Source: CBDDEI01 sp965226775
GTDB taxonomy: Bacteria; Chloroflexota; Dehalococcoidia; SHYD01
Direction of reading: 5' to 3'
DNA: 64,000 nucleotides
Assembly (NCBI GenBank): GCA_965226775.1
Contig: CBDDEI010000002.1
Coordinates: forward strand, 1,736,001-1,800,000
Made by a program: the position numbers and the translations under genes. Under the pieces are notes generated by a model. It ran no database searches. It was not told where the DNA came from and was given only the letters and a program-made list of their open reading frames with translations. This document shows, piece after piece, positions 8,603 through 16,970 of the stretch (within the stretch, counting starts at the first letter, position 1; the number at the start of each line of letters is the position of its first letter).

Positions 8603-9214
8603 TTAGGTGGTAGTCTGGGTCTGAGCCTGCTCCAGCGGCGCTGTTTCCTCAAAGCTGAAGGGAGGGTACGTATCCGTATACAAGGATATGTAGCCCCATA
8701 CCCTTACCGTCCAGTACAATGCGCCGCGCCTAAGCTCCACAAAGGGCGTGTAGGAGCGTTTATTGAGCAGGATGTATACGCCATCAAAGGCAGAAAGCAG
8801 AAAGATGAAGTTGCCCAGGACATCGACTATGAGCAGGTGTGGGATCACAAGGATCCATTTCACCAGCACTAACCTCCTGGAAAGCCGCTCCGGGTACGCC
8901 ACCTCAAAAGTGACGGGATAGTCGTCGTCGAAGCTGAAGGGCGGATACTCGTCGCGCAGCATCGCCATGTAGCAGCTCACACGAATGCCCCAGCGCTGCA
9001 CGCCCACAATATAGTTGAACAATATCCGAGGGTACTCGCCCGTGAATAGGATGGAAAAGAAAGAGATGACCCACGCTACTATTACGCCGACGCCTAGAAA
9101 GGCCAGAAAAATCCAATGAGGAATAACAAAAAGCCACCATTGGAATAGCACTTTCCAGCTGTCAGGCTCTTCCTTCTGCGGGATCACTAGCCTTACAGGA
9201 TACTCAACTGCCAT
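8603..9214 (-). CDS. DUF4389 membrane protein
   Basis: A 203-residue integral membrane protein made of two repeats of the DUF4389 unit. The pattern WW(L/V)..IPH followed by a hydrophobic helix, FT.EYPR..FN, RW..R and YPPFSF occurs at about residues 20-105 and 120-190. Function is unknown in this family. It sits between pdhC and lpdA on the same strand with short gaps (54 and 57 bases), so it is probably co-transcribed with pyruvate dehydrogenase. No catalytic motif is visible. The family call is confident; a role is not. Confidence 0.8.
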   Translation of the reverse strand: MAVEYPVRLVIPQKEEPDSWKVLFQWWLFVIPHWIFLAFLGVGVIVAWVISFFSILFTGEYPRILFNYIVGVQRWGIRVSCYMAMLRDEYPPFSFDDDYPVTFEVAYPERLSRRLVLVKWILVIPHLLIVDVLGNFIFLLSAFDGVYILLNKRSYTPFVELRRGALYWTVRVWGYISLYTDTYPPFSFEETAPLEQAQTQTTT

Positions 9215-9271
9215 TGCGCTCCTCTTTCTATGCTACGCCTGCGTCCGGCATGAAACGCCGGTTACCGTCCG

Positions 9272-10543
9272 CTACAGAGCTAGCAATGCCGGGTGCTCCA
9301 GCATTCGCTTTACCTCGCGGAGGAAGAGTGCGGCATCCGCGCCGTAAAGTACACGGTGGTCGCAGGAGATGGTCACCCGCATCCTGTCCGCCACCACAAT
9401 CTGGTCGTTCTTCACCACCGGCTTCTTGACGATGGCGCCGATAGCCAGAATACCGGCGTTGGGGGAGTTGATGATGCCTGAGAAGGTGTCGACATCGTAC
9501 ATGCCGAGGTTTGTGATGGAGAAGGTGCTCCCTTCCATCTCTTGCAGGGAGAGCTTGCGGCTCCGGGCGCGGTCAATGAGGTCCTTCGCCTCTGCGGCAA
9601 TCTGGGACAAGCCCTTCATGTCTGCGTGGCGGAGCACCGGCACCACCAAGCCGTCTGGGATGGCTACGGCAATACCTACGTTGATGGCCTTGTAGCGCAC
9701 AAACTGGCCGTCAATATAGCTGGAGTTCACGGCTGGGTAGGAGCGTATCGCCAGAGCAGCGGCCTTGATAACCAGGTCATTGAAGCTGACGCCCTGGCCT
9801 TCCGGCTGTGCCTCATTGATGGAGCGCCTGAATGCAACCGCCTCCGTCATATCGATTTCGCTGGTGACATAGAAGTGCGGCGCGTTGAGCTTACTGTCCA
9901 TCATCCGCCGCACAATGGTCTGCTGCATGGAGGTGAGCTGAACGTACTCCACCTCCTCGCTGAGCCCTGGGAAGGCTACAGGCATGCTTCCCTGCGAGGC
10001 CGCTGTGCCGGATCCCGGCTGGAACGACTCAATGTCTGCCCGCACGATACGGCCGAGCGGCCCTGTGCCGGTCACCTGCCGCAGGTCAATACCGCGTTCT
10101 TCCGCCAAACGACGCGCCAGGGGCGACACCCGCAGCCGGGCGCCTGTGGCAGAGTCGGGAGCAGGTGGCATAGGTGGAGGCGCTGCCTCTACTGGTGTCA
10201 TGGGAGGCGGCGCAGGTGCAGGAGCTGCTTCAGATGCAGGTTGAGCCGCCGGGGCGACTGCAGCGGCAGGAGCAGCAGCGCCGGTGTCTGCCGGCAATTC
10301 TTCCCCCGGCGCAATCAGCAGCGCGATGAGGTCGCCTATTGGAACGGTTGCCCCTTCGTTAACAACAATTCGTCCCAGGACGCCCGCCTGGAACGCTTCG
10401 AGCTCCATAGTGGCCTTATCTGTCTCGATATCGACCAGGATGTCGCCCTTCTCCACCTTCTCCCCAATCTGTTTCCGCCACTTAGAGACGGTCCCTTCAG
10501 TCATGGTGTCGCTGAGACGGGGCATAGTGATTTCGTTTGCCAT
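9272..10543 (-). CDS. pdhC: Pyruvate dehydrogenase E2, dihydrolipoamide acetyltransferase
   Basis: A 423-residue E2. The N-terminal lipoyl domain carries the modified lysine in VDIETDKATMELEAF (about residue 43). An Ala/Pro-rich linker (80-130), an E3/E1-binding domain (RVSPLARRLAEERGID, about 135-170) and the catalytic acyltransferase domain follow. The active-site motif is CDHRVLYGADAALFL, the DHRV-x-YGADAA form seen in cyanobacterial/plastid-type E2 proteins. It has a single lipoyl domain. It lies downstream of pdhB with a 30-base gap, and an AGAGGT ribosome site precedes the ATG. Confidence 0.94.
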   Translation of the reverse strand: MANEITMPRLSDTMTEGTVSKWRKQIGEKVEKGDILVDIETDKATMELEAFQAGVLGRIVVNEGATVPIGDLIALLIAPGEELPADTGAAAPAAAVAPAAQPASEAAPAPAPPPMTPVEAAPPPMPPAPDSATGARLRVSPLARRLAEERGIDLRQVTGTGPLGRIVRADIESFQPGSGTAASQGSMPVAFPGLSEEVEYVQLTSMQQTIVRRMMDSKLNAPHFYVTSEIDMTEAVAFRRSINEAQPEGQGVSFNDLVIKAAALAIRSYPAVNSSYIDGQFVRYKAINVGIAVAIPDGLVVPVLRHADMKGLSQIAAEAKDLIDRARSRKLSLQEMEGSTFSITNLGMYDVDTFSGIINSPNAGILAIGAIVKKPVVKNDQIVVADRMRVTISCDHRVLYGADAALFLREVKRMLEHPALLAL

Positions 10544-10573
10544 CGCTGCTACCTCTTGTCAGAATTTATCAGG

Positions 10574-11554
10574 TTAGGCCCCCAGGAGCTCCAGCACGGT
10601 GCTCACCACCGCTCCCGTGGTGGGGATGACGGCGTTCTCCAAGGGCTTGGAGTAAGGCATGGGCACTTCTTTGCCGCCTATGCGCATGACCGGAGCGTCC
10701 AGATAGTCGAAGGCGCGCTCCATGATGGTGGCGGACACTTCGGCAGTGATGCCGTAGGTGGACCATCCTTCTTCAACGAGCACCACCCGGTTAGTCTTCA
10801 TTACAGAAGTAACAATAGCATCTCTATCCAAGGGCCGGAGAGACCGCAGGTCCAAGACCTCTGCTTCAATGTTGTGCTCCTCGGATAGCTTGGCCGCGGC
10901 CTCCATTGCCAGCACCGCACCCTTAGAGTGACCAATAAGGGTCACATCTCGGCCCTCTCGCTTAACCTCAGCCTTGTTCAGGGGCAGCACATACTCTTCG
11001 TCTGGCACTTCACCCCTGATGTTGTACAGGGAGATGTTTTCGATAAACATGACCGGATCGTTGTCCCTGATGGCGGCTTTGAGCATCCCCTTGGCATCCT
11101 TAGGCGTGGAGGGAGCAACGACTTTCATGCCCGGGACATGGGCAAAGTAGACCTCCAAGCTCTGGGAGTGCTGCGCCGTGAGCTGCTGCCCGCCGCCGCC
11201 GGGCGTACGGATAGTGAGAGGCACGCCAACCTCACCGCCGAACATGTAGCGGATCTTGGCTGCGTGGTTCACCACGGCGTCCATGGCCACTAGGATGAAG
11301 TTAATGGTCATTATTTCAAGCACAGGGCGCAGGCCCAGCATGGCAGCGCCAATGCCAGAGCCAACAATTAGCTCCTCGGCGATAGGCGTATCGATGACCC
11401 GCTTCTCTCCAAACTCTTTAAGCAGGCCGGCCGTTACTTTGTACGACCCCTCGAATATGGCGATGTCTTCTCCCATGACAAAGACATCATCGTTCCGAAG
11501 CATCTCCTCCCGGAGGGCTTGGTTCAGCGCTTCACGCATCGTCAGGACAGCCAT
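10574..11554 (-). CDS. pdhB: Pyruvate dehydrogenase E1 beta subunit
   Basis: A 326-residue transketolase-like E1 beta, pairing with pdhA to decarboxylate pyruvate with thiamine diphosphate. Family blocks include LTMREALNQALREEM, VFVMGEDIAIFEG, VIDTPIAEELIVG, GVPLTIRTPGGGG and the C-terminal VLVEEGWSTYGITAEVSA. Its ATG abuts the pdhA stop (TAA-ATG), with a GGGAGGGG ribosome site inside the end of pdhA, which implies translational coupling. A branched-chain 2-oxoacid specificity cannot be excluded from sequence alone. Confidence 0.94.
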   Translation of the reverse strand: MAVLTMREALNQALREEMLRNDDVFVMGEDIAIFEGSYKVTAGLLKEFGEKRVIDTPIAEELIVGSGIGAAMLGLRPVLEIMTINFILVAMDAVVNHAAKIRYMFGGEVGVPLTIRTPGGGGQQLTAQHSQSLEVYFAHVPGMKVVAPSTPKDAKGMLKAAIRDNDPVMFIENISLYNIRGEVPDEEYVLPLNKAEVKREGRDVTLIGHSKGAVLAMEAAAKLSEEHNIEAEVLDLRSLRPLDRDAIVTSVMKTNRVVLVEEGWSTYGITAEVSATIMERAFDYLDAPVMRIGGKEVPMPYSKPLENAVIPTTGAVVSTVLELLGA

Positions 11555-12574
11555 TTAGGAAGCCCCTCCCTCATCGTAGACGTAGTCAAAGAGACCGGAG
11601 ATAGGAGGGAAGGGACTTTCGTCCGCAAACACTACCGCCGCTTCCACTACCTCTTCTATTTCCTTCTCCGCTGCCTCCACCAGAGCCTCATTAAGGATAT
11701 TTGCATCAAGCAGCTGCTGCCGGAAGGCGGATAGAGGGTCTCGGAGGGTCCAGCTCTTTACCTCTTCCTCCGGGCGGTACCGGGCAGGATCGATAACTGA
11801 ATGGCCCTTGAAGCGATAGGAAACGAGCTCTATCAACGCAGGCGACTGCTCCTTGCGGACGTGCTCTATCCAGCGTCCCACCGCATCCTTCACTGCGAGG
11901 ACGTCCATACCGTCCACACGCTCAGAGGGCATACGGTATGCCGCGGCTTTCTTGTACTGCTCCGGCTCTGCCGAGGTCTTGTCCACGGCGGTTCCCATCT
12001 CATAGCCGTTGTTGACGATGATAAAGAGCACCGGCAGCTTCCAGACGGCCGCTCCGTTCAACGACTCGTGGAATGCGCCGATGTTCCCAGCGCCCTCGCC
12101 GAGGAACGTAACCGATACCTCATCGGTGCCGCGATACTTGATCGCGAAACCCGCACCCGTCGCGATGGCCAGGTGCCCACCGACGATGCCCCAGCCGCCA
12201 AGGAAGCGGCGGCTAGTGTCCACCATGTGCATGGAGCCGCCGCGGCCGTGAGCCACGCCCGTCTCCTTGCCAAAGAGCTCCGCCATGACCCGCTTGGGGT
12301 CCATCCCGCGCACCAGGGCATGGCCGTGCTCGCGGTAGCTGGCCATGATATAGTCTCGTTCCGTGATAGAAGCAAGAGAGCCAACTATGCAGGCCTCTTC
12401 ACCAATGTTCAGATGGCAGTAGCCGCCGATCTTGGCCTTGGTGTACATCTCATTGACCTTCTCCTCAAAGCGGCGAATGAGGAGCATCTGATGATGGTAT
12501 TGGAGTAGCTCCGAAGCCGGGTACTTCTCCAGCGGGTCCCGTTGTCGTCGAGTTCTTCTTGCGGTGCCTACCAA
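11555..12574 (-). CDS. pdhA: Pyruvate dehydrogenase E1 alpha subunit
   Basis: A 339-residue thiamine-diphosphate E1 alpha. The cofactor motif is present as GEGAGNIGAFHESLNGAAVW ending in VNN, with Glu for the usual Asp of GDG. Other family blocks are EEACIVGSLASI, YREHGHALVRGMDP and HGRGGSMHMVD. The TTG start at 12574 is supported by an AGGAGG Shine-Dalgarno about seven bases upstream. It is the first gene of pdhA-pdhB-pdhC-DUF4389-lpdA-lipB. The divergent upstream region holds three inverted repeats that may be operators. Confidence 0.94.
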   Translation of the reverse strand: MVGTARRTRRQRDPLEKYPASELLQYHHQMLLIRRFEEKVNEMYTKAKIGGYCHLNIGEEACIVGSLASITERDYIMASYREHGHALVRGMDPKRVMAELFGKETGVAHGRGGSMHMVDTSRRFLGGWGIVGGHLAIATGAGFAIKYRGTDEVSVTFLGEGAGNIGAFHESLNGAAVWKLPVLFIIVNNGYEMGTAVDKTSAEPEQYKKAAAYRMPSERVDGMDVLAVKDAVGRWIEHVRKEQSPALIELVSYRFKGHSVIDPARYRPEEEVKSWTLRDPLSAFRQQLLDANILNEALVEAAEKEIEEVVEAAVVFADESPFPPISGLFDYVYDEGGAS

Positions 12575-12706
12575 AGTGCTCCTCCTCTTCTCGCCTGGAA
12601 CTGCGAATCCTCTACTGTGCGCCTAAACCTCGTTGGCAAATCGACGCACAGCCAGTAGACTGAGTCGGCTAGCTCGCTACAAATATTGTCAGTATGTTCG
12701 TGCCTA

Positions 12707-12729
12707 ATGTATAGAAATATCCTATACAT
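12707..12729. promoter_or_regulatory. Perfect inverted repeat upstream of pdhA (operator candidate)
   Basis: ATGTATAG and CTATACAT form an exact 8-bp inverted repeat with a seven-base AT-rich spacer, the usual size of a dimeric regulator site. It lies 133 bases upstream of the pdhA start in the divergent region. No regulator gene is adjacent. Confidence 0.4.
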
Positions 12730-12744
12730 AGCTAGAAGGATTTC

Positions 12745-12768
12745 CTATGCTGCGCAATCATAGCATAG
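12745..12768. promoter_or_regulatory. Second inverted repeat in the pdhA/nth divergent region
   Basis: CTATGCT and AGCATAG form an exact 7-bp inverted repeat with a ten-base spacer, sixteen bases from the first palindrome. It shares the CTAT/ATAG ends with it, so both could bind one regulator. Confidence 0.35.
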
Positions 12769-12772
12769 CAAT

Positions 12773-12801
12773 TTGGCAATATCTAGTGGCGCGCATACAA
12801 C
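12773..12801 (+). promoter_or_regulatory. Sigma-70-like promoter for the endonuclease III-like gene
   Basis: TTGGCA (12773-12778) and TACAAC (12796-12801) are separated by 17 bases, with five of six and four of six consensus matches. Transcription would start inside or next to the palindrome at 12800-12814, about 30 bases before the TTG start codon. Confidence 0.4.
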
Positions 12802-12814
12802 GTACTATGTACGT
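12800..12814. promoter_or_regulatory. Palindrome overlapping the predicted nth transcription start
   Basis: ACGTAC-TAT-GTACGT is a perfect 15-base palindrome positioned just after the candidate -10 hexamer, where a repressor would block initiation. Its half-site differs from the two repeats nearer pdhA. Confidence 0.35.
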
Positions 12815-12837
12815 AAACACCGCAAGGCGGCAGAACG

Positions 12838-13578
12838 TTGTACACCCCTTCTGAACTCATCCAACTCCTAGGCGCGTACTACGGGCCCCGTCCCTGGTAC
12901 GCCCGCAACGAACCCCTAGCGGAGCTGATCCAGACCGTGCTCTCGCAGCACACCTCCGACCTGAACGCGGAGCGCAGCTTCAAGGCGATGTGGAGTCGTT
13001 TTGAGAGCTGGGAGGCCATTGCCGGCGCGGAGATGGAGGAGCTAGTGCGCTCTATTCTGTCCGGCGGCCTGGCGCGGCAGAAGGGGCCGCGCATCAGAGC
13101 CATCCTGGAGGAGGTGTATGCCCGTCGCGGCGCCTACGACCTCGCCTTTCTGAAAGACCTGCCCCAGCAAGAAGCCCTGGAATGGCTGACCAGCCTCCAC
13201 GGTGTGGGCCCCAAGACCGCCCGCTGCGTGCTCCTCTTTGCCCTGGGCTTTCCCTGCATCCCTGTGGATACCCACGTGCACCGCGTGGCCAAGCGGTTAG
13301 GGCTCATTGGCCCCAAGACCACCGCAGACCAGGCGCACGATATCCTTGAGGCGATGGTTGGGGAGGAGGGCTCGTATCTTTTCCACGTCTACTTGATTGA
13401 GCATGGACGTAAAATCTGCCACGCCCAGCGGCCTTCCTGTCCCGAATGCCCGCTGCAGGAAGGGTGCCCATCCAGCACGATGCGCCAGGCAGAGGATGCA
13501 AAGACAGCGGCGGCAGTAAAGCGCCAGCCCCGTCCGGCAACCCGGCGCGTGGGCAGCCACGTGGGTGCAGAGGAATAA
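12838..13578 (+). CDS. Endonuclease III-like DNA glycosylase (HhH-GPD, [4Fe-4S])
   Basis: A 246-residue HhH-GPD base-excision enzyme. The helix-hairpin-helix LHGVGPKTA carries the catalytic lysine and VDTHVHRVAKRLGL the catalytic aspartate. The C-terminal cluster ligands are spaced C-x6-C-x2-C-x5-C, as in endonuclease III. The opening residues (LSQHTSDLNAERSF) match the Nth/MutY-like group. The tail after residue 215 is basic and probably disordered. The TTG start has AAGGCGG upstream. It diverges from pdhA and converges on the small gene at 13585. The exact lesion specificity is unknown. Confidence 0.88.
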   Translation: MYTPSELIQLLGAYYGPRPWYARNEPLAELIQTVLSQHTSDLNAERSFKAMWSRFESWEAIAGAEMEELVRSILSGGLARQKGPRIRAILEEVYARRGAYDLAFLKDLPQQEALEWLTSLHGVGPKTARCVLLFALGFPCIPVDTHVHRVAKRLGLIGPKTTADQAHDILEAMVGEEGSYLFHVYLIEHGRKICHAQRPSCPECPLQEGCPSSTMRQAEDAKTAAAVKRQPRPATRRVGSHVGAEE

Positions 13579-13584
13579 GTAGTG

Positions 13585-14019
13585 TTAGGCGTCCGGCAGC
13601 AGGAAACGCAGCGTCACTACGTGGCCGTGGCCGCGCCAGCCGCGCTCGCCATCAAGAGTGCCCGACGCGATCTCGAACTCAGCGCCGTCGCGCTCTTGGA
13701 CGTAGGTGGACGACTCTGCGATGTTTGCAACTAGCCCGTAGGCCGCCTCTCGCAGCGCAAGGAAGCTGGGATGCTCTCCGCGCCAGGCGATACTCAGCAC
13801 ATAGCGACCGTCCGCCTCGGTATGCACAGACTGCAGCTCCAGCCGTCCGCCTGATTTGCCAATGGCCTCTTGCAAGTGCGGCAGCAGGTGATGCTCCGGC
13901 TCCTCAGCAATCCAGTGGGAACCAGCCATCTCCGCAGCAAGCCGCTGCAGATCAGCAACGTAGTCGGCTGCCGAGCCTACACCTTGCCCACGGGTATCCG
14001 TGTCCCAGCGACGGTTCAT
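13585..14019 (-). CDS. Hypothetical protein coupled to the penicillin acylase gene
   Basis: A 144-residue soluble protein that I do not recognise. It starts inside the last codons of the acylase gene (4-base overlap, 14016-14019), so it is very likely translationally coupled to it. The predicted pattern is an N-terminal helical half with a His-rich stretch (EEPEHHLLPHLQEA) and a beta-rich C-terminal half (RYVLSIAWRGEHPSF, HGHVVTLRFLLPD). It has no signal peptide or membrane segment. It could be an accessory or regulatory partner of the hydrolase, or an unrelated gene in the same transcript. Confidence 0.65.
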   Translation of the reverse strand: MNRRWDTDTRGQGVGSAADYVADLQRLAAEMAGSHWIAEEPEHHLLPHLQEAIGKSGGRLELQSVHTEADGRYVLSIAWRGEHPSFLALREAAYGLVANIAESSTYVQERDGAEFEIASGTLDGERGWRGHGHVVTLRFLLPDA

Positions 14020-16433
14020 TGGCCTGCGTTCGCAGCCCAGGCGGGCGGCGTAAACATCTGGCGAGACGCGGCAACCTGCTCCACCGCCGGGCGGCTGAAG
14101 GGCATGGGGTGGTACTCACCGCGATGCCATAGAGCCATCAAGTCGCTGTAGTGGCGGCTGCCAAGCTGGCCGGACTGCCCGGGCGCGTGCACTGATAGGC
14201 ACTTGTCCCAATCCGATGTATCGGCTATCAGCCGGTAAGAGGGTATCCAGCGAGTAGCGTCATAGGGGTCTTTCAGTGAGAAGGCCGCCTGATGCACCGT
14301 ATCGCCATCCCCTCGCAGCGGCATCCCGCCGCGGTTGAAGAGCCGGCTCAGGATGGGCCCTCTGCCCAGCACATGCTTGAAAGACACTTTGTGCAGCCGG
14401 CCCCAGCTCCATGCTGCAGCTTTAGGCCCCAACCGAACACCCAGGTCCTTCACCGCCTCATCCAGCACGCTCTCCAATAGCTGCGTGGGTGTTTCGCCTG
14501 GAGTGAGCACACGCTTGCCGCTTGCCACCTCTTCCAATAACGTCAGGAAGAGCGCCGTGCCCCGGAAAGTAAGTGATGCCGTGGAGGCCAACGGATGCAC
14601 CGTAGCGCTCAGATAGCGCTCTGCGCCTGGCCCCAGATGGCTGTTCAGGACACGCTGGAGTAGTAGTTGGCGGAAGACCTGATAGAGCGCGGCGGGCCGG
14701 CTCTCCACATCCATGTTCCCGTCCCACTGGACAATCTGGTCACGCGCCCAGCAGGCGTAGGGCGAATGGAGGTCAGCGTCCCGCAAGATACGGGCCACCT
14801 CCCTTGCCGGCAACGACTCGTTGTCCATCTGCAACGCCTGCATATCATCGGAGGTAAGGCGCTCCTTGCCCTGGAGGATGTCTTGAATCCGCTGCGCGCG
14901 GTAGCCGTCAATCCATTCGCCGCCCAGGGGTAATTCCTGGGAATCTTGGGCAGGCTTATTGTTTGCGGTAACCACATACCCCGCATCCGGGTTGAGCGCA
15001 TGAGGCGCTTCGTCCTGTGTAAGATACCCCTGCCACTCATGGTCGCCGGTCCAGCCGGGCTGGGGCACCGCACCCTCACCGGCCTTTCGGCGGGGGATGC
15101 GTCCTACCAACTGATAGCCGATACTGCCGCCGGTGTCCGCGTAGATCACATTCAGCGCAGGGGCAGACCAGTCCGCAACCGCGGCACGGAACTCCCCCCA
15201 GTCCTTAGCCTTTGTCAATGCATCGCCGGCTTTAGCAATGCTGCTCGGCTCCAACAGCGTGCTTCGGAGCGCGTATCCCTGCAGCGGATCTCTAGCGCTC
15301 CAGGAGACGACCGGCCCGTGCCGGGTCACCACCACCTCTTCCAGCACCGGCTCGTAGCGGCCCTTCACGCTGATCGGCTCTTGGACGGTTTGCGTGTCCT
15401 GCCACCCCTTCTCCGACTGATACTGCTTGCGCTCCCCATCAGAGAAACGCTCAAGATATAGGTCCTGGGTATCCACAAGGCTGGCGGTAACGCCCCAAGC
15501 AATGTGCTGGTTATGGCCGATGATGATACCTGACGCGCCGGGGACGGATGCGCCGGCTACCCGTACATCCGGTGACTCCAAGTGCATCTCATACCAGACT
15601 GAAGGGAGTTGAGGATGTAGATGGGGATCGTTGACCAGCAAAGGCTTGCCGCTCTCTGTACGGTTGCCCGCTACTGCCCAGGCGTTGCTCATGCCGCCGC
15701 CCAGGATGCTGCCTACCTCCTCCCACAGACTTGATGCGGCCTCGCCGGAGAGGGGCTCTGTAGCGCCGGGCGGCACGGTCAGCGGATGGCCTGCAGGGTA
15801 GGGATGCTCCAACGCCTCCACCTTCTCCTGACCAAAGCTAACGATGGCTTGGGCACGGAAGAGCTCCAGGTCCCAGTTCACCGAAAGGCTCCAGCCCAAG
15901 AGCTTAGCCCATTGCAACGAGTCCACCGGCGTCCACGGCGATGGCTGGTAACGCAGTAGCGTGAACTCTACGGGCAGCCGCTCCCGGTTGTTGCGGATGA
16001 AGTTGTTGACGCCGTTGCAGTACGCTGCCTGGATCTGCGCAACCTCGCCCTCCAGCAGCTTGGCTTCCTCCTGCGCAACGCGTCGCAGCCCAACGCGCCG
16101 CAGAAAGCGGTCGGCTTCCAGCGCCCGCTCGCCAAAGATCTCGGAGAGCCTCCCCGCGCCGATGCGCCGGTTCAGGTCCATCTGCCACAGCCGGTCTTGG
16201 GCGTGGAGATAGCCCTGGATGAAGTACATATCCTCCGTGGTCTGCGCATAGACATGGGGCACGCCCCAGGTGTCCCACAGCACCTCAGCAGGCGCGCTTA
16301 GGCCAATCAGGTCTACCCATCCGTTCAGGTTGGGCAATGGCGCTCGCACAAAACGATGGTAGAGCCCGCCGCCTACCCCCGCGGCTACGCCCAACCCAAT
16401 CCCAAGCGCTTTCAACCAGTTACTTGTGCTCAT
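14016..16433 (-). CDS. Penicillin acylase family protein (Ntn hydrolase, S45)
   Basis: An 805-residue precursor of the N-terminal nucleophile amidohydrolase family. It has an N-terminal membrane or signal segment (residues 7-24), the alpha-subunit block DTWGVPHVYAQ and GYLHAQDRLWQMDLNRR, and a spacer. The autocatalytic site is GGGMSNAWAVAGNRTESGKP, where Ser near residue 249 becomes the beta-subunit nucleophile. It is followed by LLVNDPHL and HNQHIAWGVTASLVDTQDLY. The family includes penicillin G acylases, cephalosporin acylases and acyl-homoserine-lactone acylases. The substrate cannot be assigned; AHL or peptide-like amides are possible. It would be exported or membrane-anchored. Confidence 0.9.
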   Translation of the reverse strand: MSTSNWLKALGIGLGVAAGVGGGLYHRFVRAPLPNLNGWVDLIGLSAPAEVLWDTWGVPHVYAQTTEDMYFIQGYLHAQDRLWQMDLNRRIGAGRLSEIFGERALEADRFLRRVGLRRVAQEEAKLLEGEVAQIQAAYCNGVNNFIRNNRERLPVEFTLLRYQPSPWTPVDSLQWAKLLGWSLSVNWDLELFRAQAIVSFGQEKVEALEHPYPAGHPLTVPPGATEPLSGEAASSLWEEVGSILGGGMSNAWAVAGNRTESGKPLLVNDPHLHPQLPSVWYEMHLESPDVRVAGASVPGASGIIIGHNQHIAWGVTASLVDTQDLYLERFSDGERKQYQSEKGWQDTQTVQEPISVKGRYEPVLEEVVVTRHGPVVSWSARDPLQGYALRSTLLEPSSIAKAGDALTKAKDWGEFRAAVADWSAPALNVIYADTGGSIGYQLVGRIPRRKAGEGAVPQPGWTGDHEWQGYLTQDEAPHALNPDAGYVVTANNKPAQDSQELPLGGEWIDGYRAQRIQDILQGKERLTSDDMQALQMDNESLPAREVARILRDADLHSPYACWARDQIVQWDGNMDVESRPAALYQVFRQLLLQRVLNSHLGPGAERYLSATVHPLASTASLTFRGTALFLTLLEEVASGKRVLTPGETPTQLLESVLDEAVKDLGVRLGPKAAAWSWGRLHKVSFKHVLGRGPILSRLFNRGGMPLRGDGDTVHQAAFSLKDPYDATRWIPSYRLIADTSDWDKCLSVHAPGQSGQLGSRHYSDLMALWHRGEYHPMPFSRPAVEQVAASRQMFTPPAWAANAGQ

Positions 16434-16613
16434 ATGTATATATTGTAACGCATGCCTGCCTCCGGCTGTGTGGTCACAGCGCGCACACAGAGGCAGAGCC
16501 TCTTCACCAGGGCATTTTGTACTGCACTATCTAAAGCGCTAATCCAATAGCCAAAGCATTGTCCTATGGGTTAAAATAGCGTAGGTTCCGTCTTGTTACG
16601 GAGCCTTATCTGT

Positions 16614-16690
16614 GGCGCATTCGTCTAGCGGCCCAGGACACCTCCCTCTCAAGGAGGAGACCACCGGTTCGAATCCGGTATGCGCTACCA
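16614..16690 (+). tRNA. tRNA-Glu (anticodon CTC)
   Basis: A 77-base cloverleaf with encoded CCA. The acceptor stem GGCGCAT/ATGCGCT includes a G-U first pair, and the anticodon stem CCTCC/GGAGG encloses CTCTCAA, giving anticodon CTC. The T arm is ACCGG-TTCGAAT-CCGGT. It is followed by a terminator-like hairpin. Confidence 0.95.
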
Positions 16691-16700
16691 CCCCGACTAC

Positions 16701-16735
16701 AAAGCCCCCTCGTTAGTGAGAAGGCTTTTCGTTTT
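16701..16735 (+). terminator. Rho-independent-like terminator after tRNA-Glu
   Basis: AAAGCC pairs with GGCTTT (16723-16728), with a short inner CTC/GAG pairing, and is followed by a T-rich tail (TTTTCGTTTT). It starts ten bases after the tRNA end. Confidence 0.6.
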
Positions 16736-16809
16736 CAACGCTTCACTAGCTTCTGGCTACAGGCCAACGGCGGCCACACGCTGGCTTCCAGTGTCGCCGT
16801 CGTAGGCAT

Positions 16810-16830
16810 GGGTTCGACAAGCTGACCATG
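16810..16830. repeat. Dispersed intergenic repeat, copy 1
   Basis: This 21-base element, GGGTTCGACAAGCTGACCAT plus one base, matches 18 of 21 positions of the element at 27188-27208. Both lie in intergenic sequence. Variants of this motif occur in intergenic spacers of many bacterial genomes. Confidence 0.4.
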
Positions 16831-16970
16831 CGCGATTACTTATCGCTCTAGCTCATCGTCACGAGCGCCCGTGTTCCCACCGTCACAATCTTGACACCGC
16901 CCAGCGCGGCGTATAGCGTTATCCATAACCTTTGACTGATTAAGCTAGCACTCCCAGAAAGGAGTCGGAC

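Noticed and set aside
9542..10888. Long plus-strand open frame (448 codons) opposite pdhC/pdhB
   Set aside because: It lies antisense to two clearly conserved genes; the sequence has no domain and the composition of a reverse-complement shadow.
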